64,000 bases of DNA from Marinobacter alexandrii (GTDB lineage Bacteria; Pseudomonadota; Gammaproteobacteria; Pseudomonadales; Oleiphilaceae). Position 1 is the stretch's first letter. The number at the start of each line of letters is the position of its first letter. The stretch is from assembly GCF_005871205.1 (NCBI RefSeq), contig NZ_SWKM01000013.1, forward strand, positions 248,001 through 312,000, in the 5' to 3' direction. The notes under the pieces are model-generated. The model saw nothing but the letters and a program-made list of their open reading frames with translations. It made no database searches and was not told the origin of the DNA. Both the position numbers and the translations under genes were made by a program. Shown piece after piece: positions 9,286 to 18,096 of this stretch.

Positions 9286-10911
9286 ATGAGCAGCCCCAAA
9301 CCCAGCACCATCCGCGTCGGCAATCGCTATCGCGCCAAGCGCCTGAATGGCCCCTACGATGCCATTGTCATCGGCTCCGGCATTGGCGGTCTCACCACCG
9401 CCGCCTGCATGAGCAAGCTGGGCAAGAAAGTGGTGGTGTTCGAGCAGCACTATACTGCCGGCGGTTTCACCCACAGCTACGACCGCAACGGCTACGAATG
9501 GGACGTGGGGGTGCACTATATTGGCGACATGGGCGCCGACCACACCCTGAGCAAGCGCCTGTTCGACCACATTACCGACGGTGAACTGAAATGGGCGCCG
9601 CTGGATGACCGTTACGACCGCATTTTCCTGGGTGACCGGCATGTGGACCTGGTTGCCGGCCCAAAAGCGTTCAAAGACGAACTGAAGCAGGCCTTCCCCG
9701 GCGAAGAAAACGCCATCGATACCTACCTGAAATATCTGCGTCAGGTTGCCAAAGCCATGCCCGGCCTGGTGGTTGGCAAGGTACTGCCCGACCTGGCCGC
9801 CGGCCCACTGCGCAAGATCGTTGGCCGCGCCGCGCCCGACTTCCTGAACAAACCAACCCGCGAAGTTCTGGAGAGCCTGACCAGCAACCAGGAACTGATT
9901 GCGGTGCTGGCCGGCCAGTGGGGTGATAACGGCCTGCCACCGGCGGAATCCAGCTTCATCATCCACGCGCTGATTGCCCGGCATTACCTGTACGGCGGCT
10001 ACTACCCCATCGGCGGCGCCTCCGAGATGGCCAAGACCATCATTCCGGTTGTGCAGCAAAGTGGCGGCGAAGTATTCACCTACGCCGATGTAAAGCAGAT
10101 CCTGATCGAGAAAGGCAAAGCCGTGGGCGTGCGCATGGCCGATGGTGAGGAGGTGCGGGCGCCCCTGGTGATCAGCAACGCCGGTGTGTTCAACACCTTT
10201 GGCACCCTGCTGCCGGACACAGCGCCAGAGAAAGACTTCTACCAGCAGAAGCTGCAAACCGTAGAGCGCTCCATGGCCAGCAACTGCCTGTACATCGGCC
10301 TGCAGGACACCGCCGAAAACCTGGGGCTGCCAAAGACCAACTACTGGATCTACCCGGGTCCGAACTATGAAAAGAACCTTGAGGAGTTCATAGCGGCGCC
10401 GGACAAAACCGACATCCCGCTGACCTACATTTCGTTCCCGTCCGCCAAGGACCCGAGCTTTGCTGATCGTTACCCGGGCCGCGCCACCATAGAGATTGTC
10501 GCCCCCGGCCCCCACGAGTGGTACGCGGAGTGGGCTGACAAAACCTGGGGCAAACGGGGTGAAGAGTACGAGGCGGAGAAAGAAGCCTACGCTCAGCGCT
10601 TGCTGGCCAAGCTGTACGAGAAATTTCCGCACCTGGAAGGTAAGGTGGATTATTACGAGCTGTCCACGCCGCTATCCACCGATTACTTCTGCCGCTACAG
10701 CAAAGGTGAGATCTATGGCCTGAACCACACCCCGGATCGCTTCGAGCAGGACTGGCTCAAACCCAAGACCCGAATCCCGGGCCTGTACCTCACCGGCCAG
10801 GACGTGATGACCTGCGGCGTGGTGGGCGCCATGATCGGCGGCCTGCTGACGACCATTGCCGTCAGCGGCCTGAAAAGCCTACCCCTGGCCAAGAAGATGT
10901 TCGTGGGTTAG
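9286..10911 (+). CDS. FAD-dependent oxidoreductase, RetSat/phytoene desaturase-like
   Basis: A 541-aa flavoprotein. The Rossmann dinucleotide fold is at the N-terminus (VIGSGIGGLTTA, about residues 28-39) followed by FEQHYTAGGF and GVHYIG, and a C-terminal FAD motif is in GLYLTGQDVMTCGVVGAMIGG. These features place it with CrtI-type desaturases and isomerases and all-trans-retinol saturases. No carotenoid genes are nearby, so the substrate is unknown; a lipid or isoprenoid double bond is plausible. Co-transcription with the TetR gene is likely because only 20 bp separate them and a GAGGAAA site lies before the ATG. Confidence 0.85.
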   Translation: MSSPKPSTIRVGNRYRAKRLNGPYDAIVIGSGIGGLTTAACMSKLGKKVVVFEQHYTAGGFTHSYDRNGYEWDVGVHYIGDMGADHTLSKRLFDHITDGELKWAPLDDRYDRIFLGDRHVDLVAGPKAFKDELKQAFPGEENAIDTYLKYLRQVAKAMPGLVVGKVLPDLAAGPLRKIVGRAAPDFLNKPTREVLESLTSNQELIAVLAGQWGDNGLPPAESSFIIHALIARHYLYGGYYPIGGASEMAKTIIPVVQQSGGEVFTYADVKQILIEKGKAVGVRMADGEEVRAPLVISNAGVFNTFGTLLPDTAPEKDFYQQKLQTVERSMASNCLYIGLQDTAENLGLPKTNYWIYPGPNYEKNLEEFIAAPDKTDIPLTYISFPSAKDPSFADRYPGRATIEIVAPGPHEWYAEWADKTWGKRGEEYEAEKEAYAQRLLAKLYEKFPHLEGKVDYYELSTPLSTDYFCRYSKGEIYGLNHTPDRFEQDWLKPKTRIPGLYLTGQDVMTCGVVGAMIGGLLTTIAVSGLKSLPLAKKMFVG

Positions 10912-11092
10912 CGGGTACTTTCAGTGTCGGCCCACACGGTTTAGATACATTACAGCAGACCGGTTCCAATGGGGCCGGGACTGCCTTTTCCCATAGGCAC
11001 ATCCCCTTAATCCAATTCCAATCCTCGTACGAATTCTTTCCGTACAATTCCGTGTTTGAAAGAAGCAATCAACCTTAAAGACGGGGTGTACT

Positions 11093-11542
11093 ATGCGATT
11101 GAAGCTCAAACAGACACTGGCTGCACTGGCAATTACCGCCTTCTCCAGCGGCGCGTTCGCGGCAGAGCACATTGTCGAGATGAAGAACGCAGGCGCTGAT
11201 GGCGCAATGGTGTTCGAGCCAGGCTTCGTGAAAGCCGAGCCGGGTGACACCGTAAAATTTGTATTGGTCGGTCAGGCCCACAACTCCGCGACCGTAGCAA
11301 CGCCGGAAGGCGCCAGCGGCTGGCAGGGTGGTATCAATGAAGAAATCACCGTGACCCTGGATGAGGAAGGTGTGTACGTGTACAAGTGCACTCCGCACGC
11401 GGCCCTGAACATGGCTGGTGTCATTCAGGTGGGCGAAGCCACCAATTACGACAGCGCCAAGGCTGCCGTGGCTGAGCTGACAGCCGGCGCGGCCACCAAC
11501 AAAGATCGTCTTGAGAAGTACTTCGCGAACGTCGAACAGTAA
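11093..11542 (+). CDS. paz: Pseudoazurin (type 1 blue copper protein)
   Basis: A 149-aa precursor with a 23-residue signal peptide (cut after AFA, before AEHIVEMK). The mature cupredoxin domain holds all type 1 copper ligands: His63 in GQAHNS, then Cys99, His102 and Met107 in KCTPHAALNM (precursor numbering). The C-terminal helical extension after residue 115 is typical. Pseudoazurin carries electrons in the periplasm to nitrite or nitrous oxide reductases or to other acceptors. None of those partners is in the window. A good terminator follows, so the gene is monocistronic. Confidence 0.95.
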   Translation: MRLKLKQTLAALAITAFSSGAFAAEHIVEMKNAGADGAMVFEPGFVKAEPGDTVKFVLVGQAHNSATVATPEGASGWQGGINEEITVTLDEEGVYVYKCTPHAALNMAGVIQVGEATNYDSAKAAVAELTAGAATNKDRLEKYFANVEQ

Positions 11543-11563
11543 TGGCAATGCTCACGAAGGAAG

Positions 11564-11590
11564 GCCGCACCTCCGGGTGCGGCTTTTTTT
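11564..11590 (+). terminator. Rho-independent terminator after pseudoazurin
   Basis: GCCGCACC and GGTGCGGC form a perfect 8-bp stem with a 4-nt loop, followed directly by seven T residues. Confidence 0.93.
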
Positions 11591-11680
11591 GGGATAAGCT
11601 ATGCTGATGGCATTACCCGAACGGCGATAACACCCTAACCCTTAGACCCTAGACCGCATCAACACCCGAGCCTTATCTGG

Positions 11681-12427
11681 ATGTCCTTCAAAGCCACCTT
11701 ACCTGCCTTTTGCACCGAACGGGACGACAGCCTGCCTTGGCCCCGCCCGCTGCCAGACCTCCCGCTGGTCGCCGTGGACTTCGATTCAGGCGGACTTCAG
11801 GATCAGGACTTTGAACATTGCGGCGTTGAGATGCCCTCCAACCTTCACCGTGCGGTCGCCAAGCGCAAAGCCGAATACCTGGCCGGGCGCTTGTGTGCGC
11901 GTGAAGCATTACGGAAGGTCATCGGGGTGGATGCTGTGCCGGGCACAGGCGAGGATCGTGCGCCTCAATGGCCGGCGGGTAGTGTGGGATCAATCACTCA
12001 CAGTCGTGGCAAGGCGGCGGCGATTGTGGGGGCGGCCCCCCACTACGCCAGCGTGGGGCTGGACATGGAACAGTTGATGCCCGATGAGCGGGCCCTGAAG
12101 CTGACCGGTCAGGTGCTGACCAAGGCCGAACAGGACCGCTTCGGGGCAGCCCTGGCTGATACGCCAGGGGAATTCCTTACGCTTGCGTTTTCTTTGAAAG
12201 AAACACTGTTCAAGGCGCTTTATCCGCTTACTCTCAAGCGTTTCTACTTCGAACATGCGGAGTTGCTTGGGTGGCAGGCCGATGGTACCGCGCGCCTGCG
12301 TCTGCTCACCGACCTGTCAGAACAATGGTGCTGTGACCGGGAACTGGACGCCCAGTTCGTAAACCGGAACGGCCAGATCCTCAGCCTTATCGCAATCTCG
12401 AACGAGACTAGCCCAGGTTCTTTTTAA
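11681..12427 (+). CDS. 4'-phosphopantetheinyl transferase (EntD/Sfp type)
   Basis: A 248-aa enzyme that moves phosphopantetheine from CoA onto carrier proteins. Visible motifs are KRKAEYLAGR (residues 61-70), SITHSRGKA (104-112), GLDME (126-130; Asp and Glu bind Mg2+) and FSLKETLFKAL (170-180; Lys and Glu catalytic). These are the P1-P3 blocks of EntD-like transferases. No NRPS or PKS genes are in the window, so its client is elsewhere. Its last 20 bp overlap the end of livM on the other strand. The ATG follows a weak site and could not be refined. Confidence 0.9.
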   Translation: MSFKATLPAFCTERDDSLPWPRPLPDLPLVAVDFDSGGLQDQDFEHCGVEMPSNLHRAVAKRKAEYLAGRLCAREALRKVIGVDAVPGTGEDRAPQWPAGSVGSITHSRGKAAAIVGAAPHYASVGLDMEQLMPDERALKLTGQVLTKAEQDRFGAALADTPGEFLTLAFSLKETLFKALYPLTLKRFYFEHAELLGWQADGTARLRLLTDLSEQWCCDRELDAQFVNRNGQILSLIAISNETSPGSF

Positions 12428-13403
12428 AGAACTTCTGGAGCTCACCCACAATACCGCTGCGGAACGCCAGCACCACCAGAATGAAGATGCCGCCGAGGAT
12501 CGGATCCACCCAGTCGCGCAGCGCGCCCTGCGACAGGTGATACTCCACGTTCACCACAAAGGTGGCACCCACTACCGGGCCAAGCAAGGTGCCCATACCG
12601 CCGACCAGGGTCATCAGAATGACCTCGCCCGACATGTGCCAATGGGCATCATTCAGTGAGGCCAGTTGGAACACCACCGACTTCATCGAGCCAGCCAGCC
12701 CCGCCAGAGCAGCGGAAATCACGAACGCCAGTACCTTGTAGCGGTTCACGTTGTAGCCCAGTGAAACGGCCCGGGGCTCGTTCTGCTTGATGGACTTGAG
12801 TACCTGTCCGTAGGGGCTGGAGACAATACGCTGAACCAGCAGGTAGCACCCCAGGAACACCGCCAGCACGAAGTAGTACATGTTGAAGTTGTTATTGAGA
12901 TCGATCACCCCCAGCAGGTGGCCCCGGGGTATGCCGTGCATGCCGTCCTCACCGCCAGTGAATTCCGACTGCACGAAGAAGAAAAACACCAACTGTGCCA
13001 GCGCCAGGGTCACCATGGCGAAGTAGATGCCCTGCCGGCGAATCGACAGCAGCGCAAAGGCCAGGCCCAGCAAGGTTGCGACGGCGGTACCCGCCAGGAT
13101 GCCCATTTCCGTGGTTAAACCCGAGAAGTTCGTGAGCAGGTAACCGGTGGTGTAGCCACCCGTTGCCAGGAACGCGGCATGACCGAATGACAACAGGCCG
13201 GTAAAACCGAACAGCAGGTTAAAGGCCACCGCGAACAGTGCAAAACACAGGATCTTCATCAGGAAGACCGGGTACAGCACGAACGGTGCTGCCACCAGAA
13301 GCAGGACCAGCACCACATTAAGTACCATTTTCTTGCGGGCATCGGCCTTCTGCTGTTCCAGGATGGCTTGATGAATCGCCGTCGAATCGAATGACTGGCT
13401 CAT
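12408..13403 (-). CDS. livM: Branched-chain amino acid ABC transporter permease LivM
   Basis: A 331-aa inner membrane permease with multiple hydrophobic helices and the family signature around GYNVNRYKVLAFVISAA-LAG. After a 30-residue cytoplasmic lead the segments LVLLLVAAPFVLYPVF and LLFGFTGLLSFGHAAFLATGG are typical of LivM. It is the last gene of the livG-F-K-H-M unit, starting 2 bp downstream of livH. It tail-overlaps the convergent phosphopantetheinyl transferase gene, and no separate terminator is seen. Confidence 0.93.
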   Translation of the reverse strand: MSQSFDSTAIHQAILEQQKADARKKMVLNVVLVLLLVAAPFVLYPVFLMKILCFALFAVAFNLLFGFTGLLSFGHAAFLATGGYTTGYLLTNFSGLTTEMGILAGTAVATLLGLAFALLSIRRQGIYFAMVTLALAQLVFFFFVQSEFTGGEDGMHGIPRGHLLGVIDLNNNFNMYYFVLAVFLGCYLLVQRIVSSPYGQVLKSIKQNEPRAVSLGYNVNRYKVLAFVISAALAGLAGSMKSVVFQLASLNDAHWHMSGEVILMTLVGGMGTLLGPVVGATFVVNVEYHLSQGALRDWVDPILGGIFILVVLAFRSGIVGELQKFFKKNLG

Positions 13404-13405
13404 GA

Positions 13406-14293
13406 TTACGCCTCCTTACCAAACAGACCCGCAGGCCGGAACATCAGAACCACCACCATGACCAGGAAGATCACTGCGGACGAGGCAGGCGGATAGAAAG
13501 TTTTGGTGAGGCCTTCAACGACACCCATCAGGATGCCGGTGATAATCGCGCCACCAATGGACCCCATGCCGCCAATCACCACCACGGCGAATACGGTGAT
13601 GAGAATGTGAGAGCCCATTACGGGGGTCACCGAGTAAATAGGTGCTGCCAGAACACCCGCGAACGCCGCCAGCGCTACGCCAAAGCCGTAAGTCAGGCTG
13701 ACGAGCAGCGGCACGTTGATACCGAAGCCCTGCATCAGTTGGGCATCTTCAGTACCGGCGCGCAGGTAGGCACCAAGCTTGGTTTTCTCGATCATGAACC
13801 AGGTACCAAAGCACACCACCAGGGCAATGCCGATAACCCAGGCCCGATAGTAAGGCAGGAACATAAACCCGAGGTTGATCCCGCCCTTGAACAGATCCGG
13901 CATGGAGTAACGCAGGCCGGACACGCCATAAATATTGGTCAGCACACCCTGCATCAACAGGGCAATACCGAAGGTCAGCAACAGGCTGTAGATATGGTCC
14001 TGGCCGGCAATACGCCGAAGCAGGAAGTACTCGATCAATACCCCGACCACGCCTACCAGCAGCGGCGCCATGAACAGGGCGACCCAGTAGTTGACACCCA
14101 TCACGTCGAACATAATGACGGTGACCATTGCACCGAGCATGTACATTGCCCCGTGGGCAAAGTTGATGATCTTGAGCAGACCGAATATGACGGCAAGCCC
14201 GAGACTCAACAGTGCGTAAAACGCACCGTTAATGACCCCGATCAGAAGCTGACCAGACAGCACAGCAAGGGGGACACCGAAAATCATGGACAT
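13406..14293 (-). CDS. livH: Branched-chain amino acid ABC transporter permease LivH
   Basis: A 295-aa permease with about eight transmembrane helices. The motifs LSLGLAVIFGLLKIINFAHG and, near the end, VVIGGMGSIGGAIITG are LivH signatures. I place the start at ATG 14293, where GGAG lies 8 nt upstream. A longer frame reaching 14368 would run into the strong hairpin after livK and has no ribosome binding site. It pairs with LivM to form the translocation channel. Confidence 0.92.
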   Translation of the reverse strand: MSMIFGVPLAVLSGQLLIGVINGAFYALLSLGLAVIFGLLKIINFAHGAMYMLGAMVTVIMFDVMGVNYWVALFMAPLLVGVVGVLIEYFLLRRIAGQDHIYSLLLTFGIALLMQGVLTNIYGVSGLRYSMPDLFKGGINLGFMFLPYYRAWVIGIALVVCFGTWFMIEKTKLGAYLRAGTEDAQLMQGFGINVPLLVSLTYGFGVALAAFAGVLAAPIYSVTPVMGSHILITVFAVVVIGGMGSIGGAIITGILMGVVEGLTKTFYPPASSAVIFLVMVVVLMFRPAGLFGKEA

Positions 14294-14350
14294 GTTGCTA
14301 ACTCCAGAAGCTGCGCAGACGGAGGCACCAGGGCCACCGCTGCGGATTCC

Positions 14351-14385
14351 GGGGACGCTCCGGCTCAATTCGCCGGAGGGTCCCC
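14351..14385 (-). terminator. Intercistronic hairpin between livK and livH
   Basis: GGGGA and TCCCC form an outer stem, and CTCCGGC and GCCGGAG form a perfect inner 7-bp stem. It sits 13 bp after the livK stop and has no T tract. Such hairpins after binding-protein genes commonly stabilise the upstream mRNA and lower expression of the permease genes. Confidence 0.6.
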
Positions 14386-14397
14386 TGGGTTACGCTC

Positions 14398-15609
14398 TTA
14401 CTTATTAACCAGAGGGCACTTGCTCTCAGAGAGCGGACGGTAAGCTTCTTCAGCCGGAATGGTGCGCAGGATCTTGTACAGGTCCCACTCGTTCTTGGAC
14501 TCGGCCGGAGTTTTTACTTCCGCCAGGTACATGTCGTGTACCATGCGGCCGTCTTCACGGATCACACCGTTCTTGGTGAACATGTCGTTGATCGGCGTAT
14601 CCATCATCTGCTTGCGAACCGTTTGGGCATCGTCAGAGCCAGTGGCTTCGACGGCCTTCAGGTACTGCATGGTGCTGGAGTACACACCGGCGTGAATCAT
14701 GGTCGGACGTGCACCGGTTTCTTCCATGAAGCGATCAGACCAGGCACGGGTCTCGTCGTTCATGTCCCAGTACCAACCGGTGGTCAGTTGGATACCCTGG
14801 GCGGCTTCAACACCCAGTGCTTTCACGTCGTTCAGGAACAGCAGCAACGCGGCGAGAGTCTGGCCGGACTGGGTCAGGCCGAATTCACTGGCGGTGTTGA
14901 TGGCGTTGGTGGTGTCGGCGCCAGCGTTAGCCAGGGCAACAACGTCTGCACCGGAGGCCTGGGCCTGCAGAATGAACGATGAGAAATCAGGTGTCGGGAA
15001 CGGGTGACGCAGGGTTCCGATGATCTCACCACCGTTGGCTTCGACCACGCGAGTAACGTCGCCTTCCAGGGCATGGCCGAAGGCGTAATCGGCCGTCAGT
15101 ACATACCAGGTTTTACCGCCCTCTTTCACCACGGCACTGGCGGTACCGTTAGCCAGCGGGTAGGTGTCGTACACATAGTGAATGTGGTTCGGGGTGCAGT
15201 GTTCGTTGGTGATGCTGGAGGCCGCAGAACCGGAAACGATACCCAGGCGGTCGTTCTCTTCCAGAATGTCACTGACCGCGATGGACACGGATGAAGCTAC
15301 CAGACCGGCAACTAGGTCCACGTCTTCGTTCTCGACCCAGCGACGCACGGTGCTGGAGGCGACGTCGGCACTGTTGCGGTCGTCGGCGCTCACCACCTCA
15401 ATCTTGGCGCCATTCACTTCGCCACCGAAATCGGCGATGGCCATTTCCATGGCTTTGAGGCCGTTCGGGCCAGCCAGGTCACGGTAAGTACCAGACATAT
15501 CTGCCAGGTAGGCGATCTTCACGGTATCGTTGGAAATTGCAGCCTGGGCACCAGTGGCCATCATGGCTGAGGCAACGGCTGAGGTCAGAAGCTTTTTCAT
15601 CATTGTCAT
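14398..15609 (-). CDS. livK: Branched-chain amino acid-type ABC substrate-binding protein
   Basis: A 403-aa periplasmic binding protein. I start at ATG 15609, preceded by GGAGAAAC; this gives a clear signal peptide (MTMMKKLLTSAVASAMMATG, cleaved near AQA-AISND). The mature part reads VKIAYLADMSG and has the type I periplasmic-binding fold with a two-lobe layout (AMEMAIADFGG, SSVSIAVSDILEEN, GLTQSGQTLAALLLF). It resembles the branch that binds branched-chain or other aliphatic amides and amino acids. It sits third in the liv operon, between livF and livH, with strong expression suggested by the hairpin after it. Confidence 0.9.
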   Translation of the reverse strand: MTMMKKLLTSAVASAMMATGAQAAISNDTVKIAYLADMSGTYRDLAGPNGLKAMEMAIADFGGEVNGAKIEVVSADDRNSADVASSTVRRWVENEDVDLVAGLVASSVSIAVSDILEENDRLGIVSGSAASSITNEHCTPNHIHYVYDTYPLANGTASAVVKEGGKTWYVLTADYAFGHALEGDVTRVVEANGGEIIGTLRHPFPTPDFSSFILQAQASGADVVALANAGADTTNAINTASEFGLTQSGQTLAALLLFLNDVKALGVEAAQGIQLTTGWYWDMNDETRAWSDRFMEETGARPTMIHAGVYSSTMQYLKAVEATGSDDAQTVRKQMMDTPINDMFTKNGVIREDGRMVHDMYLAEVKTPAESKNEWDLYKILRTIPAEEAYRPLSESKCPLVNK

Positions 15610-15688
15610 TGTTGTTTCTCCGCTACTGTATTGCGTTGGTTCGGGTTTATTGTTGCTTTTCTTGCGGTCGTTCTTTCCTATTCCGAGG

Positions 15689-16411
15689 TCAGACCCCCAG
15701 ATAGCTGTCCAGCACCGACTGTTTGGCACTCAGTTCATTGGCACTGATTTCTTCCACAATCTGCCCGTGCTCAACGACGTAATGCCGGTCAGCCAGAGGC
15801 GCTGCGAAGTGGAAATTCTGCTCCACGAGTACAATCGTCAGGCCCTTCTCCTTGAGCTTGGTAAGGACATGGCCGAGTTTCTCGACGATTACCGGAGCCA
15901 GGCCCTCGGTAATCTCATCCAGCAACAGCATGTTGGCGCCGGTGCGCAGGATGCGGGCCAGGGCCAGCATCTGCTGTTCACCACCGGACAGCTTGGTGCC
16001 CTGGCTGAAGCGACGCTCGTGCAGGTTGGGGAACATGGTGTAGATCTCTTCCAGGCTCATACCACCACTGCGCACCACGGGCGGCAGGGTGAGGTTTTCC
16101 TGGACACTGAGGGCCGAAAAAATGCCCCGATGTTCGGGGCAGTATCCGACACCCAATCGGGCAATATGGTGCGGGGCGCAAGACATCGTCTCCTCCCCGT
16201 TGATCATAATGGAACCGGTGCGGCGGCCCACCATGTTCATGATCGATTTGAGGGTGGTACTGCGGCCCGCGCCGTTACGGCCGAGCAGCGTTACCAGCTC
16301 ACCCCGGTTCACCACCAGGTCAATGCCGTGGAGGATGTGGGATTCGCCGTAAAAAGCGTGCAGCCCGGAGACCCGCAACTGTTCGTATTCTTTCTGCTGG
16401 GCCTGGCTCAT
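15689..16411 (-). CDS. livF: ABC transporter ATP-binding protein LivF
   Basis: A 240-aa ABC ATPase. The Walker A reads GRNGAGRST (residues 44-52), where the usual Lys is Arg50. The signature LSGGEQQMLALARIL and Walker B MLLLDEITEGLAP are canonical, and the switch His lies outside the usual context (LVEQNFHFA). The Arg variant is seen in a subset of LivF proteins, so it need not be inactivating. The start overlaps the livG stop by four bases (ATGA), showing translational coupling. LivF forms the motor dimer with LivG. Confidence 0.93.
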   Translation of the reverse strand: MSQAQQKEYEQLRVSGLHAFYGESHILHGIDLVVNRGELVTLLGRNGAGRSTTLKSIMNMVGRRTGSIMINGEETMSCAPHHIARLGVGYCPEHRGIFSALSVQENLTLPPVVRSGGMSLEEIYTMFPNLHERRFSQGTKLSGGEQQMLALARILRTGANMLLLDEITEGLAPVIVEKLGHVLTKLKEKGLTIVLVEQNFHFAAPLADRHYVVEHGQIVEEISANELSAKQSVLDSYLGV

Positions 16412-17211
16412 TCTGCCGCCTCCACTTCACTGGCTTCAGACGATGAGCCACGCTCACCACTGGAATCTGTGCCCATATACACTTCCCGAACCCGTGGGTC
16501 GGCCGATACTGTGTCGTAGTCGCCCTCGGTGAGCACCGCTCCCTGGGCCAGCACGGTAATCCGGTCACACAGTTTGCTGACCACACTCAGGTTGTGTTCC
16601 ACCATCAGCACGGTCCGGCCCTTGGCCGCCTTGCGTACCAGCTCCACTACCCGGTCAACGTCTTCGGCGCCCATGCCCTGGGTCGGCTCATCCAGCAACA
16701 GCAGCTCTGGCTCCATCGCCAGTGTGGTGGCCAGCTCCAGCGCCCGCTTGCGGCCGTAGGCCAGCTCAACAGTGGTGGTGTTGGCGTATTCCTCCAAACC
16801 AACCTGCTCCAGCAGGTCCATGCAGCGCTCGTTCAGGCGGTTCAGGCTGGCTCCGGATTTCCAGAAGCTGTAGGAAGTGCCTTCAAAGCTCTGCAGTGCC
16901 ACCCGAATGTTCTCCAGGGCGGTCATGTGCGGGAAAACCGCCGAGATCTGGAATGAACGCACCACGCCTTTGCGGGCAATAGCCGCAGATTTCAGGGACG
17001 TGATGTCGTTACCGTTGAACAGGATCTGGCCACGGGTGGGGATTAGAAACTTGGTGAGCAGATTGAATACGGTGGTCTTGCCGGCGCCATTCGGACCGAT
17101 AAGGGCATGGATGTGGCCTTTCTGAATCTTCAGATTCACGTCGTCGACTGCAACAAAGCCTTTGAACTCTTTGACAAGGTTGCGGGTCTCCAGAACGTAC
17201 TGTTCACTCAT
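16408..17211 (-). CDS. livG: ABC transporter ATP-binding protein LivG
   Basis: A 267-aa ABC ATPase with Walker A GPNGAGKTT (residues 39-47), the family-specific Q-loop region VVRSFQISAVFPHMTALENI, a degenerate signature region (VELAYGRKRALELA) normal for LivG, Walker B LLLLDEPTQGMG and the switch His in MVEHNLSVV. It is the first gene of the liv operon; a palindromic operator lies 50-75 bp upstream. The C-terminal tail is Glu/Ser-rich and longer than usual. Confidence 0.93.
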   Translation of the reverse strand: MSEQYVLETRNLVKEFKGFVAVDDVNLKIQKGHIHALIGPNGAGKTTVFNLLTKFLIPTRGQILFNGNDITSLKSAAIARKGVVRSFQISAVFPHMTALENIRVALQSFEGTSYSFWKSGASLNRLNERCMDLLEQVGLEEYANTTTVELAYGRKRALELATTLAMEPELLLLDEPTQGMGAEDVDRVVELVRKAAKGRTVLMVEHNLSVVSKLCDRITVLAQGAVLTEGDYDTVSADPRVREVYMGTDSSGERGSSSEASEVEAAE

Positions 17212-17251
17212 GAGCCAGTCTACCTTTGTTATTGTTGTACATTTGAACTAG

Positions 17252-17287
17252 TTTACAGAGTAAATTGACGTCTACGTAAACGTCAAT
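17252..17287. promoter_or_regulatory. Palindromic operator upstream of the liv operon
   Basis: ATTGACGT (17264-17271) and ACGTCAAT (17280-17287) are perfect inverted repeats separated by eight bases. TTTAC-aga-GTAAA (17252-17264) is another palindrome beside it. The core TACGTAAACGTCAA (17273-17286) closely matches TACGTAAAGGTAAA (20223-20236) in front of the acyl-CoA synthetase operon. A MerR-family regulator of branched-chain or fatty acid catabolism (LiuR-like) is a natural candidate; that is inference. Confidence 0.65.
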
Positions 17288-18092
17288 GTCTATTTTCGCT
17301 TTTTACCGGTTCCATACCTAGCAAAAAGTCGCAGACCAACTCCAGAAGCTGGTCCGGTTTTTCCAGGTGCGGCGAGTGACCAGTGTCTGGCAAAAAGAGT
17401 GGCTGGGCAGACGCGCCAATGCCTGCGACGATATCGGCGACCTGTTCAGGTACCCCGTATTCATCGATCTCCCCTTGAATGATCATAGACGGACATTGGA
17501 TGCCTGCCAGCCAATCACTGAAATCCAGCGACTCGTCAAACGCCTCATCCAGCCACACCGTATGCCAGGCCCGGAACAAATCGTCCGTTCTTGCACCGTG
17601 GTAACGCTGGAGTTTCTCGCGCAGATCGGTGGTCTGATAGCGATCCATCATCTCGGTGATGCCATCAACCGTTAGCTTGTCCGCGTAGGTGTGTGCCGCC
17701 ATGGTAATCAGCGCATGGGCACGCTCGCCCAGTGCGCCGGCCGCAATCAGGGCGATGGAGCCACCGTCGCTGTGGCCGATCAGCACTACCTTGTCCAGGC
17801 CCAATTCATCCAGCAGGCGCGGCAATATCACCGCCCCTTCCCGCTCCTGATAATCGTAGGGCCGCGGCAATTCCTCATCGGAGGAGCTGCCGTAACCCAG
17901 GCGGTTATAGACCAGGGCGTCGTAGCCAGTGGCCTTGGCCAGGTGCTCGGGAAACCGGCGCCAGAGGGAAATACTACCCAGGGATTCGTGTAAAAAGACG
18001 AGCGTGGGCCCCTGCGATTGTTCGTGGCGGATGCGACGAACCTCTACAGTGGTACCCTCACCCACCGATACCATCGAGTCTCGGATCTGCAT
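17283..18092 (-). CDS. Alpha/beta hydrolase
   Basis: A 269-aa hydrolase of the alpha/beta fold. The nucleophile elbow is GHSDGG (Ser108), an oxyanion region is LVFLHESLGS (residues 31-40), and the final His is in PDTGHSPHLEKP, so the Ser-His pair is intact. It is the third gene of an operon with the thioesterase and acyl-CoA synthetase (4-bp gap to the thioesterase). An esterase or thioester-hydrolase role in acyl-group metabolism is plausible. The 3' end overlaps the liv operator region. Confidence 0.85.
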   Translation of the reverse strand: MQIRDSMVSVGEGTTVEVRRIRHEQSQGPTLVFLHESLGSISLWRRFPEHLAKATGYDALVYNRLGYGSSSDEELPRPYDYQEREGAVILPRLLDELGLDKVVLIGHSDGGSIALIAAGALGERAHALITMAAHTYADKLTVDGITEMMDRYQTTDLREKLQRYHGARTDDLFRAWHTVWLDEAFDESLDFSDWLAGIQCPSMIIQGEIDEYGVPEQVADIVAGIGASAQPLFLPDTGHSPHLEKPDQLLELVCDFLLGMEPVKSENRH

Positions 18093-18096
18093 GGCC

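Noticed and set aside
11055..11075. FNR/ANR box before pseudoazurin (TTGA...ATCAA)
   Set aside because: The two half-sites are 7 bases apart instead of 4, so the dyad is not a proper FNR/ANR site.
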